Assembly (NCBI RefSeq): GCF_902498995.1
Contig: NZ_CABVLY010000003.1
Coordinates: 124,001-188,000 of the forward strand
DNA: 64,000 nt
Source: Burkholderia anthina
GTDB taxonomy: Bacteria > Pseudomonadota > Gammaproteobacteria > Burkholderiales > Burkholderiaceae
Reading direction: 5' to 3'
A program made the position numbers and the translations under genes. Of this stretch, positions 34,209-43,654 are shown piece after piece (position 1 is the stretch's first letter; every line of letters begins with the position of its first letter). The notes below the pieces were generated by a model. That model saw only the letters and a program-made list of their open reading frames with translations. It made no database searches and had not been told where the DNA came from.

Positions 34209-34718
34209 ATGAGACCCGTCGCCTTCCTTTTCGCCGCGTTCGGCTGCGCGGCGACCGCCCACGCCAGCCCGATTCCGTCCGATGCCGCATCGGTCGGCGC
34301 ATACTTTTCGTATGACAATGCGGCGGCCGATGCGACCGTCGACCTGATCGGGCAGGCACAGCGCCGCGTGCTGCTGGCCGGCTACGCGTATGTGCCGCCC
34401 GCGGTCGCGGCGGCGCTGCGCGCGGCGCGCTCGCGTGGAGCCGACGTGCGTGTCGTGCTGGTGCGCTCGTCGCACGCCGGCAAGTACAGTGGCGCAGGCT
34501 ATCTGAAATCGGCCGGCATCGACGTGGCGATCGATTCGCGGCATGGCGACCCCGCACCGCGCTTCGTGATCGTCGACGACAGCGTCGCGCTCACGACGCT
34601 GTCCGACGGCGCTGCGGTGCATGCGGAAACGGTGAACGTGTTCCAGCGCGCACCGGAACTCGCGCAGTCGTATGCGCAGTCGTTCTGGCGGCTGTACCGG
34701 CAGGCGGCCGGGCTCTGA
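34209..34718 (+). CDS. Secreted phospholipase-D-like protein with degenerate HKD motif
   Basis: The protein has 169 residues. A signal peptide MRPVAFLFAAFGCAATAHA is followed by a single PLD-like domain: VDLIGQAQRRVLLAGYAYVPPAVAAAL, the strand DVRVVLVRSSH, then a region that aligns with the HxK motif of the Nuc family but reads DPAPRFVIVDDSVALTT, so both His and Lys are missing. It should be periplasmic and is probably not an active nuclease or phospholipase. The ATG at 34209 begins the signal peptide. It stands alone after the malonate operon. Confidence 0.7.
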   Translation: MRPVAFLFAAFGCAATAHASPIPSDAASVGAYFSYDNAAADATVDLIGQAQRRVLLAGYAYVPPAVAAALRAARSRGADVRVVLVRSSHAGKYSGAGYLKSAGIDVAIDSRHGDPAPRFVIVDDSVALTTLSDGAAVHAETVNVFQRAPELAQSYAQSFWRLYRQAAGL

Positions 34719-34897
34719 CCCGTCGCAACCGCCCGTCCGAACGCACAGCGCGTCAAGCCCCTGCCTTTCTTCCCCCAACCGGCATCTCGCCGACGCGGTT
34801 GCGACCCTGCTTGCATCGGCGTGGTTGATGCACCATGCTCGTTGGACAGGCATCGGTGCGGGCTTCGCGGATCCGGCGCCACGGCAGGGAGCCGATC

Positions 34898-35566
34898 GTG
34901 ACCGAGTATTTTGCCGATCGCGCGGACGCGGGCCGTCAGTTGGCCGACGCGCTGCGCGACTATGCGGGGCGTCGCGACGTCGTCGTGCTCGCGTTGCCGC
35001 GCGGTGGCGTGCCGGTCGCATTTCCGGTCGCCGTTGCGCTGCGCGCGCCGCTCGACGTGCTAGTCGTGCGCAAGCTTGGTGCGCCGTCCGATCCCGAGTT
35101 CGCGATGGGCGCGATCGCGACCGGCGGGGCGGTCCACCTGCAGCACTCGGAGATCCGTGCGCTGGGCGTGACCGGCGCACAGCTTGCCGACGTGATCGCG
35201 CGCGAGACTGCCGAACTGCAGCGCCGCGACGCGCTGTATCGCGGCGCCCGGCCGCCGCTGCCGGTCGACGGCCGCATTGCGATCGTGGTCGACGACGGCA
35301 TCGCGACCGGCGCATCGATGCGCGTCGCGCTGCAGGCGCTGCGCGAGCGCCGCCCGGCGCGCATCGTGGCCGCAGCACCCGTCGCGCCGGCCGGCGCCCG
35401 GCATGCGTTCGGCGATCTCGCCGACGCGTTCGTGACGGTGGCGCAACCGCTGCGGTTCTTCGGGATCAGCCAGTTCTACGCGCGTTTCGAGCAGACCGGA
35501 GACGACGAAGTACGCGCGCTGCTCGACGCGGCCCGCGCCCGGGACGACGACACTACGTCCGCCTGA
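34898..35566 (+). CDS. Phosphoribosyltransferase-domain protein
   Basis: The protein has 222 residues. The PRPP-binding loop IVVDDGIATGASM lies near residue 130. The N-terminal part VVVLALPRGGVPVAFPVA and KLGAPSDPEFAMGAIATGG match a common bacterial family of unknown-substrate phosphoribosyltransferases, often encoded near erythromycin-esterase or dienelactone-hydrolase genes. The GTG at 34898 follows GGGAG and gives the family start TEYFADRADAGRQLA; an upstream in-frame ATG (34835) adds 21 unconserved residues. Its last 14 bases overlap the end of the convergent PHB depolymerase gene. Confidence 0.85.
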   Translation: MTEYFADRADAGRQLADALRDYAGRRDVVVLALPRGGVPVAFPVAVALRAPLDVLVVRKLGAPSDPEFAMGAIATGGAVHLQHSEIRALGVTGAQLADVIARETAELQRRDALYRGARPPLPVDGRIAIVVDDGIATGASMRVALQALRERRPARIVAAAPVAPAGARHAFGDLADAFVTVAQPLRFFGISQFYARFEQTGDDEVRALLDAARARDDDTTSA

Positions 35567-36812
35567 TCCTGCGCCGGCGCGTTCCGGCGCGCGCGGCCTC
35601 GGCCAGCGCGAACACGCGCTGCAGCGCCGGATGGACGTCGCCGCGCCAGCGCGCGCCCGTGAACAATCCGTAGTGATCGCATTCGTCGATATCGACGCGG
35701 TGACGTTCACCGGCCGTGAGGCCGCGGCACATTTCGAGTGCCGCATGTGTCTGCCCGGCGCCGGTGACGGCGTCGCACGCCCCTTCGACGGTCAGCAGCG
35801 CGACGTCGCGCAGCGCGGCCGGCTCGACGCGCCGGCCGCCCACCTCCCACGTGCCGTTCGCTAGGCACATCCGCTGGAACACGATATCGACGGTATCCAG
35901 GAAGTACTCGGCCGGCATGTCGAGCAGCGCCGTGTATTCGCGCAGCGCGCGCCGCGCGTCGGCCAGCCCCGTCATGTCGAAGTGCGACGCGGCGCGCGCG
36001 TAGTCCTCGATCAGCAGCAGGAAGCGCTGCGGATACAGCAGCGCGATCTCGCCTTGCTGAAGATAGGTCGGGAACACGTGCCGGCCACGGCCGGGGAAGC
36101 AGGGCGGCACGATGTCGATCAGATGGCGGCGGCACCACGTCAGCGAACGGGACGCGGCGGTGGTGCCGAGCGTCGTCGGATTGACGCGCGCGTCGAGCGG
36201 GCCGCCGATCAGCGTGATGCTCGCCGGCGGCGGCAGGCCGCGCGCGGCGCGCAGCGCGAGCGCGCCGAGCGCGGGCACGGTTGCCTGGCATATGGCGACG
36301 ACGTGCAGCGGCCGGTCGTCCCGTACGAGCGCATCGACGAAGCCGTCGAGCGTCGCCACGTACTCGTCGAGCCCGAAGCGGCCCGACGCGACCGGGATGT
36401 CGCGCGCATTGATCCAGTCGGTCACGCACACGTCGCCGTCGGCCAGCAGCGTCTCGACGCTCTCCCGCATCATCACGGCCGCGTGCCCGGCGAGCGGCGC
36501 GCACAGCAGCACCGTACGCTGCGCGTTCTCGCGCGCGAAGCGCCGCAAGAGGCAGAACGGCGTGCGCGCGACGAGCTGTTCGTCGACGGCCGGCCGCCGG
36601 ATATCGAAGCGCGGCGGCCCGGCGGGCGGCCCGAGCAGCGGCTCGAACAGGTCGTCGTAGCACGACGACGCGGCATGCGGCAGCGTCGCGGCCGGCCACG
36701 CATCGAACGCGTGACGCGTTGCCGCGCGCCATGCGCGCATCCATTCCCGCTGCTGCTCGACGACGGCGTACCACATGGAGAACCTTGATGTGGAAGGGGC
36801 GTGAATCTGCAT
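35553..36812 (-). CDS. phaZ: Intracellular polyhydroxybutyrate depolymerase
   Basis: The protein has 419 residues, the usual length of PhaZa1-type enzymes. The N-terminal aromatic start FSMWYAVVEQQREW and the nucleophile Cys near residue 175 in VVAICQATVPALGAL are diagnostic: these depolymerases use Cys instead of Ser. The C-terminal domain includes VEGACDAVTGAGQTHAA and the catalytic His in DECDHYGLFTG. It breaks down stored PHB granules in the cytoplasm to hydroxybutyrate oligomers. An ATG at 36812 with GGAG nine bases upstream was chosen over a GTG three codons earlier. No phasin or phaC gene is adjacent. Confidence 0.92.
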   Translation of the reverse strand: MQIHAPSTSRFSMWYAVVEQQREWMRAWRAATRHAFDAWPAATLPHAASSCYDDLFEPLLGPPAGPPRFDIRRPAVDEQLVARTPFCLLRRFARENAQRTVLLCAPLAGHAAVMMRESVETLLADGDVCVTDWINARDIPVASGRFGLDEYVATLDGFVDALVRDDRPLHVVAICQATVPALGALALRAARGLPPPASITLIGGPLDARVNPTTLGTTAASRSLTWCRRHLIDIVPPCFPGRGRHVFPTYLQQGEIALLYPQRFLLLIEDYARAASHFDMTGLADARRALREYTALLDMPAEYFLDTVDIVFQRMCLANGTWEVGGRRVEPAALRDVALLTVEGACDAVTGAGQTHAALEMCRGLTAGERHRVDIDECDHYGLFTGARWRGDVHPALQRVFALAEAARAGTRRRRIRRT

Positions 36813-36942
36813 TATGGCCACTCCGGCCGCGCAGCGGGTGTCGGATACGTGACCGAATGATGTGCGTTAAACATCGCCCTAGGCGGCGACGCGCGACGCT
36901 GCTACAGTCGTCGGTCCCATTCCCTCAAGCGGAGCGTTTGCG

Positions 36943-37572
36943 ATGAAGCTGATCGGCATGCTGGATTCCCCGTTCGTGCGCCGTGTCGCCATTTCGGCGA
37001 AGCTGCTCGACCTGCCGTTCGAACACGAGTCGATCTCGGTGTTCCGTCACTTCGACCAGTTCCGGACGATCAATCCGGTCGTCAAGGCGCCGACGCTTGT
37101 GACCGACGACGGCACGAAGCTGCTCGACTCGTCGCTGATCGTCGACTACCTCGACCATCGCGTCGCGCCGGAGCGGCGCCTGCTGCCCGACGCCGCCGAT
37201 GCGCGGCTGCGCGTGCTCGTGCCGGTCGGCTTCGCGCTGGCGGCGGCCGAGAAGACGGTGCAGGTCGTGTACGAGCAGGCGCTGCGGCCGGCCGACAAGC
37301 AACACGCACCGTGGCTTGAGCGCGTGTTGAGCCAGCTCGAGGCCGCGTATGGCGAACTCGAGCCGCTCGTCGCGGCCGCGAGCGGCTGGCTCGGCGGTGC
37401 GCGCCTGCTGCAGTCCGACGTGACGGTGGCGGTCGCGTGGCGCTTCACGCAGTACATGGCCGCCGAGTACCCGGCGCTCGGCCGGATCGATCCGGCCCGT
37501 TATCCGGCGCTTGCCGCACATTCGGCGCGTGCCGAGGCGTTGCCGGCGTTCGTCGAGACGCCGCTGGACTGA
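36943..37572 (+). CDS. Glutathione S-transferase family protein
   Basis: The protein has 209 residues. The N-terminal thioredoxin-like domain starts MKLIGMLDSPFVRRVAISAKLL with the active-site Ser region, continues with NPVVKAPTLVTDDGTKLLDSSLIVDYL (glutathione-binding cis-Pro and Asp-Ser), and the helical C-terminal domain begins near residue 88. It most resembles YibF-like GSTs. It is cytosolic and stands alone after the divergent PHB depolymerase. Substrate is unknown. Confidence 0.9.
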   Translation: MKLIGMLDSPFVRRVAISAKLLDLPFEHESISVFRHFDQFRTINPVVKAPTLVTDDGTKLLDSSLIVDYLDHRVAPERRLLPDAADARLRVLVPVGFALAAAEKTVQVVYEQALRPADKQHAPWLERVLSQLEAAYGELEPLVAAASGWLGGARLLQSDVTVAVAWRFTQYMAAEYPALGRIDPARYPALAAHSARAEALPAFVETPLD

Positions 37573-37918
37573 AGCCGGCGGCAGGCATGCCGGCCGGTGA
37601 GGGCGGCGCGCCGCAGCGGTGCGGTCAACGTGCTGCCCGGCGGGATCGGTGCGGGCACCCGATACGCATCGTCCGGTCGGTAGTCATCCAGTGCGCCGCG
37701 GCTTGCTTTCATGCGACGCCGCGCCCGGACATGCGCGTTGCATCGGTCCGTTTGCGCGGCCGGGCCGGCCGCTCGTCGCCCGCTCGTCGCCCGCTCGGGC
37801 CCGCCGGACAAGGGTGTCGCCGATTGTTCGCGGCCGCCGACAAGTGACTTCGCATTCGCGCTGTTTATCCGGACGAGTCCCGTCCCTAGAATCCACTCCA
37901 TCGAATAGGTATTGCCTG
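37573..37918. other. 346-base spacer with short direct repeats
   Basis: No gene recognised. It contains two tandem copies of GCTCGTCGCCC (37771-37781, 37782-37792) plus a partial third, and near its end a promoter-like pair. The small ORF at 37919 follows. Confidence 0.5.
37864..37892 (+). promoter_or_regulatory. Promoter candidate for the 68-residue protein
   Basis: TTTATC (37864-37869) and TAGAAT (37887-37892) are 17 bases apart, and the ATG lies 27 bases beyond. The -35 matches poorly; the -10 is good. Confidence 0.45.
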
Positions 37919-38125
37919 ATGGAGCCGATGATGAGAGCGCTGATCGAATCGAGCCTGTACCACCCGTCCGTCGTGTTGCCGCTTGCCGCGCTGACGCAGT
38001 TGATGGTCGAGCGCGATTTCAATCTCAGCCAGGTCGGGCTGATCGTCGCCGCGCGTGGCGCGCAGGCCGCGGTGTCGCGCTCGCGCGCGCTGATCTTCTG
38101 CCGTCACTGCGAAGCGCACGCATGA
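37919..38125 (+). CDS. Small protein of unknown function
   Basis: This frame encodes 68 residues if it starts at the ATG at 37919; ATGs at 37928 and 37931 are alternatives. The middle is moderately hydrophobic and helical (SSLYHPSVVLPLAALTQLMVERD) and the end has RALIFCRHCEAHA with two Cys. It has a promoter-like sequence upstream and a strong terminator downstream (38196-38220), which supports a real short transcript. No known family is recognised. It could also be read as an RNA gene with a chance frame. Confidence 0.5.
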   Translation: MEPMMRALIESSLYHPSVVLPLAALTQLMVERDFNLSQVGLIVAARGAQAAVSRSRALIFCRHCEAHA

Positions 38126-38146
38126 GCGGGCCTTTGCCGCGCACAT

Positions 38147-38177
38147 AAAAAAACCCGGCCGGCGCAAGCCGGTCGGG
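38147..38177 (-). terminator. Terminator of proP
   Basis: On the minus strand a 10-base stem (38177-38168 with 38163-38154, one G-T pair) and a 4-base loop are followed by seven T (38153-38147). It lies 56 bases after the proP stop. Confidence 0.85.
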
Positions 38178-38195
38178 CGGATCGGATTCGATCGA

Positions 38196-38220
38196 GCCCC
38201 GGCTTCGGCCGGGGCTTTTT
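38196..38220 (+). terminator. Terminator of the small-protein gene
   Basis: GCCCCGGC (38196-38203) pairs perfectly with GCCGGGGC (38208-38215) around a TTCG tetraloop, followed by five T. It ends plus-strand transcription 70 bases after the 68-residue frame. Confidence 0.9.
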
Positions 38221-38232
38221 CATTGTCGGCGC

Positions 38233-39717
38233 TCAGGCGCGGGCGGGCGACCCGACGCTGTAGACTTGCGCGTCGTCGTCCTCGCGCAGCTGACGCACGA
38301 GCTGGTGTGCCTCGCGGCGCGACGCGACGGCCGGCGGCGAGCCCTTGAGCGGCTGGCGCGCGGTTTCGGCGAGCGCGACGACCGACACGATGCCGATCAC
38401 GGCGGCGCCCATCATGTAGTACGCGGGCATCATCAGGTTGTGGGTCACGTCGACGAGCCACGCGGTCATCAGCGGCGTCGTGCCGCCGAACAGCGACACC
38501 GACACGTTGAAGCCGATCGCGAGCGCGCCGTAGCGGATCTCGGTCGGGAACAGCGCCGGCAGCGCCGACGGCATCACGCCGGTGAAGCACGACAGCAGCA
38601 CGCCGAGGATCAGCAGGCCGGCGAACACCGACGCGGTGGTGCCCGCATGAATCAGCATCATCGACGGGATCGACAGCACGAGCAGGCCCACGCAGCCGGC
38701 GAGCATCACCGGCTTGCGGCCGACCTTGTCCGACAGGCGGCCGGCGGCGAGCGTCAGCGGCATCATCAGCACCATCACGATCAGCACGAGCACGAGGCTG
38801 TGCGACTCGTCGAAGTGCAGCGTCGACGACATGAAGCTCGGCAGGTACGACAGCACCATGTAGTCGGTCACGTTGAAGATCAGCACGAGGCCGACGCAGA
38901 GCAGCAGCGCGCGCCAGTTGCGCATCAGCGTTTCGCGGAAGCGCGTCTTCGGCACGGCCTTGTCCTGCGCTTCGCGCGCTTCGGCCTGGCGTTTGAACGC
39001 GGGCGTTTCCTCGAGCTTCATCCGGATGTACAGCCCGATCAGGCCGAGCGGGCCCGCGATCAGGAACGGCACGCGCCAGCCCCACGACAGCAGCGCGTCC
39101 TGCGACAGCGACGCGGTGAGCAGCGCGACGACGCCGGCGCCCATCACATAGCCGATCAGCGTGCCGAACTCGAGGAAGCTGCCCATGAAGCCGCGGCGCT
39201 TGTCGGTCGAGAATTCGGCGATGAAGGTGGCGGCGCCGCCGTATTCGCCGCCGGTCGAGAAGCCCTGCACGAGACGGGCGACGAGCAGCAGCACGGGCGC
39301 CATGATGCCGATCGACGCGTAGCTGGGGATCAGGCCGATCGCGAAGGTGCCGACGGCCATCATGATCATCGTCGCGGCGAGCACGCGTTGACGGCCGATG
39401 CGATCGCCGAGCGGGCCGAACACCATGCCGCCGAGCGGGCGAACGAGGAACGCGGCCGCGAACGTGCCGAAGGTCGCGAGCAGCTGCGCGGACGGGCTGC
39501 TGGACGGGAAGAACACTTTGCCGAGCGTGACGGCGATGTAGCTGTAGACGCCGAAGTCGAACCATTCCATCGCATTGCCGATGGCCATCGCGCTGACGGC
39601 GCGCTTGAGCAGGCTCTGGTCGACGACGGTAATGTCGTCCGCGGCGAGCGGGGCCTCGGCGGACGACGGGGAGGAAGAAGCAGCGGTCGGGCTGACGTGT
39701 GTTGCGGTCAAGGTCAT
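38233..39717 (-). CDS. proP: ProP-like osmolyte/proton symporter (MHS family)
   Basis: The protein has 494 residues and twelve membrane helices. It follows E. coli ProP closely in SLGNAMEWFDFGVYS-type start (here AIGNAMEWFDFGVYSYIA), RLVQGFSTGGEYGGA and NLMMPAYYMMGAAV. ProP imports proline, glycine betaine and ectoine under osmotic stress. AAAGGAG just before the ATG at 39717 fixes the start; the frame stays open far upstream by chance. After LAETARQPLKG only about 35 residues remain, and the C-terminal coiled coil that tunes osmosensing in E. coli ProP is missing; the N-terminal 30 residues are Ala/Ser-rich instead. Confidence 0.87.
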   Translation of the reverse strand: MTLTATHVSPTAASSSPSSAEAPLAADDITVVDQSLLKRAVSAMAIGNAMEWFDFGVYSYIAVTLGKVFFPSSSPSAQLLATFGTFAAAFLVRPLGGMVFGPLGDRIGRQRVLAATMIMMAVGTFAIGLIPSYASIGIMAPVLLLVARLVQGFSTGGEYGGAATFIAEFSTDKRRGFMGSFLEFGTLIGYVMGAGVVALLTASLSQDALLSWGWRVPFLIAGPLGLIGLYIRMKLEETPAFKRQAEAREAQDKAVPKTRFRETLMRNWRALLLCVGLVLIFNVTDYMVLSYLPSFMSSTLHFDESHSLVLVLIVMVLMMPLTLAAGRLSDKVGRKPVMLAGCVGLLVLSIPSMMLIHAGTTASVFAGLLILGVLLSCFTGVMPSALPALFPTEIRYGALAIGFNVSVSLFGGTTPLMTAWLVDVTHNLMMPAYYMMGAAVIGIVSVVALAETARQPLKGSPPAVASRREAHQLVRQLREDDDAQVYSVGSPARA

Positions 39718-40590
<873 letters not shown>

Positions 40591-40641
40591 GCGCGGCTGC
40601 AGGCGTGGCCGCCTATGGCCTATGGCCGGTGAAGCGCCGCG

Positions 40642-41376
40642 TCAGGCGGCGGCTGTGGTGTCCGCGTCGGCGCTCTTGCGCCACACGCAGATGCCCTTGA
40701 CCGACTTGTCGAGCTCGTCGAGCTGGGTCTGGTGCGCGGCGAGTTCGTCGTCGCTCGCGGCGAGAACGGGCAGGTCGAGCGACGCGAGCGATACGCGCTG
40801 ACCGTTCGCGGCGCCGCCGGCGGCATCCACGTCGTCGAGCATGTCGATCACGAGGCTGTCCTGGCCGCGCGTCATCGCGAGATAGACTTCGGCGAGCAGT
40901 TCCGAGTCGAGCAGTGCGCCGTGCAGCGTCCGGTGTGCGTTGCTGATGTCGAAGCGGTCGCACAGCGCGTCGAGCGAGTTGCGCTTGCCCGGGAACATCT
41001 GCTTGGCCTGCACGAGCGTGTCGATCACGCCGCCGCAATGCTCGGTGAACGGCGGCAGGCCGAGCCGTGCGAACTCCGCATCGAGGAACCCGAGGTCGAA
41101 CGGCGCGTTGTGGATGATCAGCTCGGCGTCCTTCACGAAGTCGCGGATCTGGTCGGCGACTTCGGCGAATTTCGGCTTGTCGCTGAGGAATTCGGTCGTG
41201 AGGCCGTGCACCGCCAGCGCGCCCGGATCGCTGTCGCGCTCGGGGTTCACGTAGATGTGCAGGTTGTTGCCGGTGAGCCGTCGGTTCAGCAGCTCGACGC
41301 AGCCGATTTCGATCAGGCGATCGCCCGTGCGGGGATTCAGGCCGGTGGTTTCGGTATCGAGAATGATCTGGCGCAT
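40642..41376 (-). CDS. dnaQ: DNA polymerase III epsilon subunit (3'-5' proofreading exonuclease)
   Basis: The protein has 244 residues. The exonuclease motifs are present: ILDTETTGLNPRTGDRLIEIG (ExoI), HNAPFDLGFLDAEF (ExoII) and HGALLDSELLAEVY (ExoIII), which bind two metal ions. The C-terminal 60 residues form the tail that binds the polymerase alpha subunit. It lies just downstream of rnhA on the same strand, 38 bases apart. Confidence 0.96.
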   Translation of the reverse strand: MRQIILDTETTGLNPRTGDRLIEIGCVELLNRRLTGNNLHIYVNPERDSDPGALAVHGLTTEFLSDKPKFAEVADQIRDFVKDAELIIHNAPFDLGFLDAEFARLGLPPFTEHCGGVIDTLVQAKQMFPGKRNSLDALCDRFDISNAHRTLHGALLDSELLAEVYLAMTRGQDSLVIDMLDDVDAAGGAANGQRVSLASLDLPVLAASDDELAAHQTQLDELDKSVKGICVWRKSADADTTAAA

Positions 41377-41414
41377 GTCGGATAAATCGGGAAAGACAGG
41401 AGGGTGGCCCGGGC

Positions 41415-41858
41415 TCAGGCCGTGAGCGATTCGACGCCGCGATTCGCGAGCGCGTCCGCGCGTTCGTTTTCGGGATGGCCGGCGTGGCCCTTCACCCAGC
41501 GCCACTCGACCTCGTGCTGCGCGACGAGCGCGTCGAGCCGCTTCCACAGGTCGGCGTTCTTCACCGGCGTTTTCGCCGCGGTGACCCAGCCTTTCTTCTT
41601 CCAGCCGTGGATCCACTCGCTGATGCCTTTCTGCACGTATTGCGAGTCGGTATGGACGACCACGCGGCACGGCCGCTTCAGCGCCTCGAGCGCGGCGATC
41701 ACGCCCATCAGCTCCATGCGGTTGTTGGTCGTGTCGGGCTCGCCGCCGAACAGTTCCTTTTCGCGGTCGCCGTAGCGCAGCAGCGCGCCCCAGCCGCCGG
41801 GGCCGGGATTGCCCTTGCAGGCGCCGTCGGTATAGATGTCGATGATGTCGGTGGTCAT
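41415..41858 (-). CDS. rnhA: Ribonuclease HI
   Basis: The protein has 147 residues. It removes RNA from RNA-DNA hybrids. The catalytic acids are in [17 protein letters not shown] (Asp), [10 protein letters not shown] (Glu), HTDSQYV (Asp) and NERADALAN (Asp), and the basic protrusion [19 protein letters not shown] is complete. Its ATG overlaps the stop of the upstream methyltransferase gene by four bases, so the two are co-translated. Confidence 0.97.
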   Translation of the reverse strand: MTTDIIDIYTDGACKGNPGPGGWGALLRYGDREKELFGGEPDTTNNRMELMGVIAALEALKRPCRVVVHTDSQYVQKGISEWIHGWKKKGWVTAAKTPVKNADLWKRLDALVAQHEVEWRWVKGHAGHPENERADALANRGVESLTA

Positions 41859-42667
41859 GAGTGTTCTTGATGGGTGGTCGGGGTGGCCGCCGGCGTCAGG
41901 CCCGGCGCGAGCACGGGCTTTTTCTTCCTGATCTGGCCGACGAGGCGCATGCCGCGCACGCGCTTGACGGCCGTGACCATGTAGACGGCGCCGAAGATCG
42001 GCCACCAGCGGTCGCCGGCGGCTTCCATGAAGCCGTAGCGGGCGAGCCATTGGTCGGTGGCGAGCGGCGGACGATAACAGCCGAACCGGCCGCGCTCCAG
42101 ATCGAAGCCGAGCAGCTTGATCCAGTCCTTGAGCCGGATGAACGCGATCTGGTCGCGCGCGGCCGGCACGAACGGCCGGTTGGCCATCCGGCCGAACGAT
42201 TGGCGCATTCCCCACAGGCTCAGCGAATTGAAGCCGGTGATCACGAGCTGGCCTTCCGGCATCAGCACGCGTTCGGCCTCGCGCAGCAGGCGGTGAGGGT
42301 CGGACGTGAATTCGAGCGTGTGCGGCATCACGATCAGGTCGACGCTCTGCGACTCGAACGGCTGGTCGAGCAGGTCGCTCCAGGTCGTGCTGCGATCGGC
42401 CGGCGCATGCTCCGGTGCGTGCGCTTCGCGCGCCCACGGGTACTGGTAGGGTGCGCTCGCGCCGCTTGCCGGATCGAGCACGAGCCCGCGATACGGCATG
42501 CGGTTCTCGCGCAGCGCATCGAGCTGCGGCAGCCCGAGCTGCAGCGCGTGAAATCCGAAGACGTCGGACACGATCCGGTCGAGCTGCGCCTGCTCCCAGC
42601 CCAGTACGTAGCGGCCGGGCGGCGAGTCGGTCCAGGCGGGCCAGTCTATAATTTGTCGGTCAGACAT
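41855..42667 (-). CDS. SAM-dependent methyltransferase (YafS-like)
   Basis: The protein has 270 residues. It carries the motif [42 protein letters not shown], the acidic-post I and motif II region of class I methyltransferases (shown here by its key residues rather than a glycine-rich loop, which is weak). Position between gloB and rnhA matches yafS of E. coli. The C-terminal 30 residues are basic and Pro/Thr-rich. Substrate is unknown. It is divergent from gloB across only 18 bases and co-translated with rnhA. Confidence 0.85.
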   Translation of the reverse strand: MSDRQIIDWPAWTDSPPGRYVLGWEQAQLDRIVSDVFGFHALQLGLPQLDALRENRMPYRGLVLDPASGASAPYQYPWAREAHAPEHAPADRSTTWSDLLDQPFESQSVDLIVMPHTLEFTSDPHRLLREAERVLMPEGQLVITGFNSLSLWGMRQSFGRMANRPFVPAARDQIAFIRLKDWIKLLGFDLERGRFGCYRPPLATDQWLARYGFMEAAGDRWWPIFGAVYMVTAVKRVRGMRLVGQIRKKKPVLAPGLTPAATPTTHQEHS

Positions 42668-42685
42668 AACGATGATTGCGCGCCC

Positions 42686-43492
42686 ATGAACGAGCTGGAA
42701 TACGTGCCGGTACCGGCATTCGAAGACAACTACATCTGGCTCGTCTCGGACGGCCGCGATGCGATCGCCGTCGATCCGGGTGAAGCCGCGCCGGTGCGTC
42801 GGGTTCTTGCCGAACGCGGCTGGCGGTTGACCGCTATTTTACTCACGCACCATCACGCCGACCATGTCGGCGGTGTCGCGGCGCTGCGCGATAGCCAACC
42901 GGACGATGTGCCGCTGACCGTTTACGGTCCGGCGGCAGAAGCGATCGGCGTGGTCACGCACCCGCTCGCGGGCGGCGACCGCGTGACGCTCGACGCGCCC
43001 GCGCTCGCCTTCGACGTGCTCGACGTGCCGGGGCACACGCGCGGCCACATCGCGTACTTCCAGGCGGCCGGGCAGGGCACTGCGACCCCGCACGTGTTCT
43101 GTGGCGACACGCTGTTCTCGTGCGGCTGCGGCCGCCTGTTCGAAGGCACGCCCACGCAGATGCTCGCGTCGCTCGACGCGCTCGCGGCGCTGCCCGGCGA
43201 CACGCGCGTGCATTGCGCACACGAATACACGCTGTCGAACATCCGCTTCGCGCTCGCGTGCGAGCCGGGCAACGCCGCGCTCGCCGCATGGCGCGACGAT
43301 GCGCAGGCGCTGCGCGCGCGCGGCATGCCGACCCTGCCCACGACGATCGCGCACGAGCGCGCGGTGAACCCGTTCATGCGGGCCGACAGCGCCGCCATTC
43401 GCACGACGCTCGAAGCCGAGCTTCACGAAACGGTGCCGGATCGCCTGGCGGCCTTCACGCTGATGCGCGAGTGGAAAAACCGCTTCCGATGA
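42686..43492 (+). CDS. gloB: Hydroxyacylglutathione hydrolase (glyoxalase II)
   Basis: The protein has 268 residues. The metal motif THHHADHVGG near residue 54 and the later HTRGHIAY, GDTLFSCGCGRLFEG and HCAHEYTLSN segments are standard for glyoxalase II, which hydrolyses S-lactoylglutathione to lactate and glutathione. The ATG at 42686 has the normal start MNELEYVPVPAFEDNYIWL. A -10 TATAAT (42647-42652) lies inside the start of the divergent methyltransferase gene, without a clear -35. Confidence 0.96.
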   Translation: MNELEYVPVPAFEDNYIWLVSDGRDAIAVDPGEAAPVRRVLAERGWRLTAILLTHHHADHVGGVAALRDSQPDDVPLTVYGPAAEAIGVVTHPLAGGDRVTLDAPALAFDVLDVPGHTRGHIAYFQAAGQGTATPHVFCGDTLFSCGCGRLFEGTPTQMLASLDALAALPGDTRVHCAHEYTLSNIRFALACEPGNAALAAWRDDAQALRARGMPTLPTTIAHERAVNPFMRADSAAIRTTLEAELHETVPDRLAAFTLMREWKNRFR

Positions 43493-43588
43493 TCCATTCC
43501 CGCGGCATTCCGGAGGACTCCAAAGCTCAGGTGGTGTCTGTAAAAATTGCTCCAAATGTAGGATTTCGCTGAGTTTTCGGTGTTTTTA

Positions 43589-43617
43589 TTGACGTGAAGC
43601 ACGCACTTCCGTAGTAT
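43589..43617 (+). promoter_or_regulatory. Sigma-70 promoter of mltD
   Basis: TTGACG (43589-43594) and TAGTAT (43612-43617) are 17 bases apart, a near-consensus arrangement, with the start codon 38 bases beyond. Confidence 0.75.
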
Positions 43618-43654
43618 CGCCTGCAATTTCCAGCCGTCGGAAGCCGAGATTTTC

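Noticed and set aside
37771-37802. Tandem GCTCGTCGCCC copies as a CRISPR or iteron
   Set aside because: Only two full copies, no spacers and no related genes; likely simple high-GC repetition.
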